Notes under the pieces: generated by a model | What the model saw: only the letters and a program-made list of their open reading frames with translations | What the model was told of the DNA's origin: nothing | Database searches by the model: none | Made by a program: the position numbers and the translations under genes | NCBI RefSeq assembly: GCF_025465275.1 | Contig: NZ_JAODNK010000142.1 | Location: 1 to 64,000, forward strand | DNA length: 64,000 nucleotides | Source of the DNA: Nocardia sp. | GTDB lineage: Bacteria; Actinomycetota; Actinomycetes; Mycobacteriales; Mycobacteriaceae | Direction of reading: 5' to 3' | In this document: positions 59,303-64,000 of the stretch, piece by piece | How positions within the stretch are numbered: the stretch's first letter is position 1 | How the letters are laid out: each line of letters opens with the position of its first letter

Positions 59303-59483
59303 CAGAAACGGTGTCGTCCGCGAGCCCGCCGGCTTTCACCCACTCGGCGAATTCTTCACGCTGCCGACGGCGTACAACGTCGGCCAGCGCCGCGTTGACG
59401 GTGGCAACCTTCTTCGAGGTGCCGAGGATCTTTGCCGCCTGAGCCAGCAGATCATCATCGACATCGAGAACAGTCCGCGACAT
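59292..59483 (-). CDS. vapB: VapB-type antitoxin
   Basis: 63 aa. MSRTVLDVDDDLLAQAAKILG and KKVATVNAALADVVRRRQREEF are a VapB_2-type ribbon-helix-helix followed by a toxin-binding tail. GGAGGTGACC precedes the ATG, a very strong ribosome binding site that favours antitoxin synthesis. An inverted repeat upstream should be its operator. Confidence 0.9.
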   Translation of the reverse strand: MSRTVLDVDDDLLAQAAKILGTSKKVATVNAALADVVRRRQREEFAEWVKAGGLADDTVSDER

Positions 59484-59497
59484 GGTCACCTCCAAAC

Positions 59498-59525
59498 GAT
59501 ATCTTTTTCGAGGTTATCAGATATC
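59498..59525. promoter_or_regulatory. Candidate VapBC operator
   Basis: GATATCT (59498-59504) and AGATATC (59519-59525) form an inverted repeat, AT-rich, 15 to 42 bases upstream of the vapB start, the usual position for autoregulation by a VapBC complex. Confidence 0.6.
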
Positions 59526-59621
59526 AAAATGAACGACCGTCCTGAGAACAGGTAGGAACCAGGCTCGAAGCGGGTGTTTCTACTCATCCTGATGAAGCTG
59601 CCGGTCGCGAGCATTGCTGAC

Positions 59622-61838
59622 ATGAATACCGCCATCGATCCTCGTTTGATCGCACGGTTGTCGACTGAGTTCACGTCACTCAGCGAGCACATGGGCATCC
59701 TCGGCCGCGACCTCGAGGTCCTGCGCTGCCAGCTTGTCGCCAACCCCGGCGCCCCGCGCGCTCCTCACCTATCCACCCCGCCCGCCCCGGAACCACCGGT
59801 GGCGGGCGGTGCCATGCCCGACCCGCGCACCGCAGCGCAGCCGTCACGTCCGAGCGCGGGGGTGCCGGGCCAACCTGTGCGTCCTGTGGATGTCTTTGCG
59901 GCGCAGGGTGATTCGAGCGCGCTGCCGGGCAGCGTCCCATCCGGAACAGTGCCGACTCCAGGCGCAGGTTCGGCAGCCCAGAGTGCGGCGTTCGCCCAAG
60001 CTGCGCCGACCTCGGTCCCGCCGGGCGCCACTGCTTCGCCGCAGTGGATGCCGCCGACCGTGGCTGGTGTGCCGGTGCCGCCGCCTGCAGGTGCGATGCC
60101 TGCGTATGTGCCTTCGGTGCCGGGAGCACCTTTTGGGGCGCGGGGGTTTGGGGCTGCGGGGGCTGGATGGATGGGTGGGAGGCCGGGTTATTCGGCTATG
60201 CCGCCGATGGCGCAGCAGCGGCGGGTGGGGGCGGTGCGGGAGGCGACGGTGCCCTGGTGGCAGCGGGAAGGGGTGATCAGCCGGGTGTTGGCGGTGGCTG
60301 GGGTGGGGGTCACGTTGATCGGGGTGGTGATGCTGCTGGTGCTGGCGGCGCAGGCGGGGTTCTTCGGGCCGGTGCCGAGAGTTGCTGCGGGGGCGGTGTT
60401 CTCGGCGGTGTTGGTGGGTCTGGGGATGCGTGTGCATGGACGGGCAGGGGGACAGGTGGGGGCTATTGCGTTGGCGGCCACGGGTATTGCTGGGGGATAC
60501 CTGGAGATTGTCGCGATGACGACCATGTACGGGTGGCTGCCGCCCGTGGTGGGTTATGTGGTTGCGCTGGGGATTGCGGCGGGTGGGGTGGGGCTTGCCA
60601 TGCGGTGGCGGTCGCAGGCGCTCGCGGTGCTGGTGGTGCTGGGGGCGGCGCTGCTCTCGCCGGTGGTGACCACCGAGTTGGCACTGCTCGCCTTCCTTAT
60701 CGTGTTGCAGATTGCCGCTCTACCAGTGCAATTGGTGCGTGACTGGCCGTATCTGCACGTCGTGCGGACTGTTCCGGCGGTGCTGGCCACCTTGATCGCA
60801 GTGGCTGCGGCCGAGCTGGGGGATGCCACGCGCGGGCATCGCTACGAGGTGCTCGCCGCTGCGATCGCGGTGGCAGCGGTGGGCCTGGCGGGTTCGGTGC
60901 TCGCGGTACGCCGCCGGGCCGGGGATATCACTGCGAGCCTGACATTCGCGGTGGCCACGGTGCCGCTGCTCGCGACGCCGACCATGTTCGAGCGCCGGAC
61001 CGCGGTGCTGGTGGCCGCTGTTTTCGCGGCGGTATTGCTCGCGGTGGCCGCTCTGCCGTGGATATCGAAACTGGCTGGGCGGGTGCGGATTCCGGGTCAT
61101 CTGGCGGCGGTCGCCGCAGTATCCGGCGCGTTCGCGCTGCTCGAGGTGTGCTTCGGCGCCACCCGGGTGGAGACCGTGCCGGTGGCGCTCTATCTCGTCG
61201 CACTCGGATTCCTGGCGGTGGGCGGACAGCAGCGTTCGCGGATGGCCGCGGGTATCGCCGGTGTCTTCGGGCTGATCGGCACCCTGGCCTTCCTGGCCGA
61301 TGCGGGCCCGTCGACCCTGGCCGATCAGTGGAATGCCGAAGCGCACCTCGGGATTTCGACCGCACTGGCCGCCCTATCCGCGCTGGCTGTGCTCGCCGCC
61401 GGGTTCTGGTGCGCACGCCGGCTGGGTCTCGTCGATCGGGAAAGTGATGCGACAGCTGTCACGGTGGTCGGCGGTCTGATCGGCCTCTACATGGTGACCG
61501 CGCTGTCGGTGTCCCTCGGAATTGCTACCGGGCGCTCCGACGGTTTCCTCGCCGGCCACGGCATTGCCACGGTGGTGTGGATGGCCGCCGCCACAACGTC
61601 GCTCCTCTTCGGCTTGCGCCGGCTGTCCCGGACCCCGCAGCAGGCGAAGGTCGCCCTGGCCGCCGGTCTGCTGGTCACCGCCGCGGCCCTGGCCAAACTG
61701 TTCCTCTTCGACCTGGCGACCCTCGACGGCCTGCTCCGCGCGGCGGCCTTCCTGGTGGTCGGCGTCCTCTTGCTGCTGGTGGGCACCCGCTATGCCCGCT
61801 CCTTCGCGGAGGCGGGCGGCCAAGCGCAATCCAACTAG
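59622..61838 (+). CDS. DUF2339 family polytopic membrane protein
   Basis: 738 aa. A short helical N-terminus (LSTEFTSLSEHMGILGRDLEVLRCQL) and a Pro/Ala-rich linker of about 140 residues are followed by some 20 membrane segments, as in DUF2339 proteins. The motif VPWWQREGVISRVLAVAGVGV begins the membrane part. Function unknown. The ATG at 59622 is chosen because the helix begins there; an ATG at 59592 is in frame. No clear ribosome binding site is seen. Confidence 0.83.
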   Translation: MNTAIDPRLIARLSTEFTSLSEHMGILGRDLEVLRCQLVANPGAPRAPHLSTPPAPEPPVAGGAMPDPRTAAQPSRPSAGVPGQPVRPVDVFAAQGDSSALPGSVPSGTVPTPGAGSAAQSAAFAQAAPTSVPPGATASPQWMPPTVAGVPVPPPAGAMPAYVPSVPGAPFGARGFGAAGAGWMGGRPGYSAMPPMAQQRRVGAVREATVPWWQREGVISRVLAVAGVGVTLIGVVMLLVLAAQAGFFGPVPRVAAGAVFSAVLVGLGMRVHGRAGGQVGAIALAATGIAGGYLEIVAMTTMYGWLPPVVGYVVALGIAAGGVGLAMRWRSQALAVLVVLGAALLSPVVTTELALLAFLIVLQIAALPVQLVRDWPYLHVVRTVPAVLATLIAVAAAELGDATRGHRYEVLAAAIAVAAVGLAGSVLAVRRRAGDITASLTFAVATVPLLATPTMFERRTAVLVAAVFAAVLLAVAALPWISKLAGRVRIPGHLAAVAAVSGAFALLEVCFGATRVETVPVALYLVALGFLAVGGQQRSRMAAGIAGVFGLIGTLAFLADAGPSTLADQWNAEAHLGISTALAALSALAVLAAGFWCARRLGLVDRESDATAVTVVGGLIGLYMVTALSVSLGIATGRSDGFLAGHGIATVVWMAAATTSLLFGLRRLSRTPQQAKVALAAGLLVTAAALAKLFLFDLATLDGLLRAAAFLVVGVLLLLVGTRYARSFAEAGGQAQSN

Positions 61839-61854
61839 TCCGGACGAATGAAAA

Positions 61855-61885
61855 CGCCCGGCCGAGTGGATAACTCGGCCGGGCG
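61855..61885. terminator. Hairpin terminator between convergent genes
   Basis: CGCCCGGCCGAGT and ACTCGGCCGGGCG form a perfect 13-bp stem with a 5-base loop between the DUF2339 gene and mmpL3. AAAA precedes the stem on the plus strand, so it reads TTTT after the stem for mmpL3 (minus strand). Confidence 0.85.
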
Positions 61886-61914
61886 GCTCTTTGATCGATA
61901 TCAGCTTGTCGGTA

Positions 61915-64000
61915 TCAGTCGCGGTTCTGGCGCCGGAGCAGTTCGTTCACACTGACCGTGCGACCGTCACCGCCCCGATGCTTGCCCTCGTCGTCCTCCG
62001 CTGTCTCCTTGTCGGTGCGGCGGCGAGCCGAGCGCAGATCCGACATCCACTGCTCGATGCTGCTGCGCCCGCCGCCCTTCGGCGGTTCCTCGGCGGAGTG
62101 GTGGGTCGGATGCGGTTGTTCGGCTTCGGTTTCCGCGGCCTGCTCCGCTTCGGGAGTGTGCGGCTGGTACAGCTGCGCCCGGGTCGCCGGATGCGGTGGC
62201 AGTTTCGCCGACGGCGGCGGTGGCAGTACCCGCTCCGCGCCGACCACATGCGGGGTGGGCGCGGCCGGCGGCTCCGGATCCGGTTGCGGCGCAACCGGCT
62301 CGGCCTCCGGTACCGGATTCGACACCGCGGGGATAGCGCTGCGTACTGCCTCGCCGTTCTCGGCCGGTCGAGCCGGAGCCCGCACCGGGAGATCGGTCGG
62401 CAGCGCACCACCGAGATCGATACCCGAACGGCGTTCCGTCACACTGAAATCGGTGGTCGCGGGTTCCTCATCGGAGGACCCGGAATCGATACCTGCCGCA
62501 GTCTTGCCGGCAGCGCCGAGGTCGGCGCTGCCGGACGAACCGAGATTGGTCAGCGAAACATTCAGCCCCGCGCCCGCCGCGTTACCCAGCAGGGATTGCG
62601 GAGGGCTGGAAGGTTTTCCACTGCCCGACGGTGCGCCCGCGTCCTTCGCACCCGACGTGGTGTCAGGGCTCGGGGCATCCGGCGCCACGGTCTTGTTGAT
62701 GCGCTGTGTCGGCGCTTCACTGTCGATCAGCCTGGCGGGCCGCGGTTTCCGCGGGAAGCGGCTGGTGGCGTCCTCGGACAGCGCCGGCATCTGCATGGTG
62801 ACCGGATCGGTGATGGGCGTGGTCTTGACCAGGTCCACCAACTCACCGCCGCCGGGCCGCTCATCGTCGAGGATGGGTTCGCCCAGCCCGATCTTCTGCT
62901 GAATCCGCTTCATCCAGGCCGGAGCCCACCAGCAGTCGTCGCCGAGCAGCTTCATGATGGCGGGCACCAGCAGCATGCGCAGCAGGGTGGCGTCGATGAA
63001 CAGCGCCGCGATCATGCCGTACGCGATGTACTGCATCATCACCACGTCGGAGAAGGCGAACGCGCCGGTCACGGTGAGCAGGATCAGGGCGGCGGCGGTG
63101 ATGATGCGCCCGGTCTGCGCGGTACCGGCTCGCACCGCCTCGGTGGTGGACGCACCCATGGTGCGCGCCTCCACCATTCGGGACAGCAGGAAGACCTCGT
63201 AATCGGTGGAGAGGCCGTAGATCACCGCGATGATCAGCACCAGCACCGGCGACATAATCGGCTGTGGCGTGAAATTGAGCAGACCCGCGCCATGGCCGTC
63301 GACGAAGATCCAGGTCAGGATCCCGAGCGTAGAACCAAGACCCAGCGCGCTCATGAGGGCGGCCTTGATCGGCAGCACCAGCGAGCCGAAGGTCAGGAAC
63401 ATCAGGACGGTGGTGATCAGCACGACCAGAATGATCATCAGCGGCATGCGGCCGAGCAGTGCGTCGATCGAATCCTTCTGGATGGCAGGCTGTCCGCTGA
63501 CCATCACATCGGCATCGCCGGGCACATCCATCGACCGCAGATAGTCGATGGTCGGCCCGGCGTCGTTGACGCTCTCCAACTGCGCGTCCGTGGTCCACAC
63601 ATCGGAACCATTGGGCGGCGTCGCCGGAATTGAGAACGTGCTCTTCTTCACCAGACCGGGAGCCTTGTTGGCCTGGGTCAGGATATTGCCGATGTCCTTC
63701 GGATTACTGGTGACGATGATGAGCTGCACCGGGGCGGACTTGCGCAGCGGGAAGTACTCGTCGAAGTGTTGCTGCGCCAGGCGGGTCGGATTGTCCGGCG
63801 GCAGATAGGTTTCGCTGATACCGCCGAAGGCCAGGTTCTTCACCGGAATGATGAGCAGCAGCAGGCCGACACAGATCGGAATGGCGACCTTCAGCGGATG
63901 CTTCATCACCCAGGCGGTGAGCACGCCCCAGAAACCGGCCTCGATCTCCTCGTTGCTCTTGGTCTTGTTGAACCACTTGAGCCCGAACGCATCCACCCGC
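61915..64000 (-). CDS. mmpL3: MmpL3-type RND transporter, C-terminal part (gene runs off right edge)
   Basis: At least 694 aa; the N-terminal part lies beyond the window. MmpL3 flips trehalose monomycolate across the membrane for mycomembrane assembly. The second membrane half is complete, with the proton-relay Asp-Tyr pair in YGLSTDYEVFLLSRMVEAR, the segment most diagnostic of MmpL3, and LLRMLLVPAIMKLLGDDCWWAP. A cytoplasmic tail of about 300 residues, rich in Pro, Ala and Glu, ends GRTVSVNELLRRQ. The tail is longer than the membrane proteins' usual C-termini and probably disordered. Terminated by the hairpin at 61855-61885. Confidence 0.92.
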   Translation of the reverse strand, partial: RVDAFGLKWFNKTKSNEEIEAGFWGVLTAWVMKHPLKVAIPICVGLLLLIIPVKNLAFGGISETYLPPDNPTRLAQQHFDEYFPLRKSAPVQLIIVTSNPKDIGNILTQANKAPGLVKKSTFSIPATPPNGSDVWTTDAQLESVNDAGPTIDYLRSMDVPGDADVMVSGQPAIQKDSIDALLGRMPLMIILVVLITTVLMFLTFGSLVLPIKAALMSALGLGSTLGILTWIFVDGHGAGLLNFTPQPIMSPVLVLIIAVIYGLSTDYEVFLLSRMVEARTMGASTTEAVRAGTAQTGRIITAAALILLTVTGAFAFSDVVMMQYIAYGMIAALFIDATLLRMLLVPAIMKLLGDDCWWAPAWMKRIQQKIGLGEPILDDERPGGGELVDLVKTTPITDPVTMQMPALSEDATSRFPRKPRPARLIDSEAPTQRINKTVAPDAPSPDTTSGAKDAGAPSGSGKPSSPPQSLLGNAAGAGLNVSLTNLGSSGSADLGAAGKTAAGIDSGSSDEEPATTDFSVTERRSGIDLGGALPTDLPVRAPARPAENGEAVRSAIPAVSNPVPEAEPVAPQPDPEPPAAPTPHVVGAERVLPPPPSAKLPPHPATRAQLYQPHTPEAEQAAETEAEQPHPTHHSAEEPPKGGGRSSIEQWMSDLRSARRRTDKETAEDDEGKHRGGDGRTVSVNELLRRQNRD

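Overview
The window is a high-GC actinobacterial chromosome segment, best explained as Nocardia or a close mycolic-acid-containing relative. Supporting genes are an MmpL3-type exporter running off the right edge, a LeuRS and a YqgE protein of mycobacterial type, a SigL/RslA-type sigma/anti-sigma pair, glucosylglycerate hydrolase, MenC (menaquinone) and an F420-type LLM oxidoreductase. Several genes (PonA-type PBP, LLM oxidoreductase, LeuRS, YqgE) have counterparts near the origin of the Mycobacterium tuberculosis chromosome, so this is mostly core chromosome with small accessory blocks. I found no phage, IS element, CRISPR array or rRNA.

Layout. 0-6 kb: bifunctional PBP and a three-gene sugar ABC importer (binding lipoprotein, two permeases), whose likely ATPase lies apart at 12.3-13.4 kb. 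6-14.5 kb: DUF2786/metallohydrolase pair, menC, membrane proteins, a Uma2 protein, thiolase with a divergent HxlR regulator, the ATPase, and an LLM oxidoreductase. 14.6-25.4 kb: amino-acid ABC importer, GH25 lysozyme, glucosylglycerate hydrolase, SDR, tandem polysaccharide deacetylases, leuS. 25.5-30.2 kb: small membrane and metal-binding-like proteins, then a translationally coupled operon of a TIGR04222-type membrane protein with a Cys/Gly/Ser tail, a DUF692 (MNIO-type) enzyme and a small partner. 30.2-38.4 kb: SBF-type transporter, a four-gene biosynthetic operon (ThDP enzyme, SRPBCC, KASIII-like, PLP aminotransferase) with a folded leader, then an EXLDI regulator with a DrrAB-type exporter. 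38.5-47.4 kb: sigL/rslA, yqgE, plsC, glycerate kinase, a pair of broken genes, an ABC exporter with its XRE regulator, aroQ. 47.4-64 kb: a PBP-like protein lacking catalytic residues, YbhN-type protein, adenylate cyclase, methyltransferase, AI-2E transporter, two-component system, VapBC, DUF2339 protein and mmpL3.

The strongest candidates for undescribed biology are: (1) the TIGR04222/DUF692/partner operon, which looks like a peptide-modification system acting on a membrane-anchored Cys-rich tail; (2) the ThDP/SRPBCC/KASIII-like/PLP operon, with an unusual KASIII active site and a cloverleaf-like leader; (3) a dispersed ~110-155 bp structured repeat with at least six copies whose pairing arms covary, and whose conserved end abuts gene starts or stops and carries a Shine-Dalgarno-like GGAGG. 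Several perfect palindromes in promoters point to local autoregulation of HxlR, TetR, EXLDI, XRE and VapB regulators.
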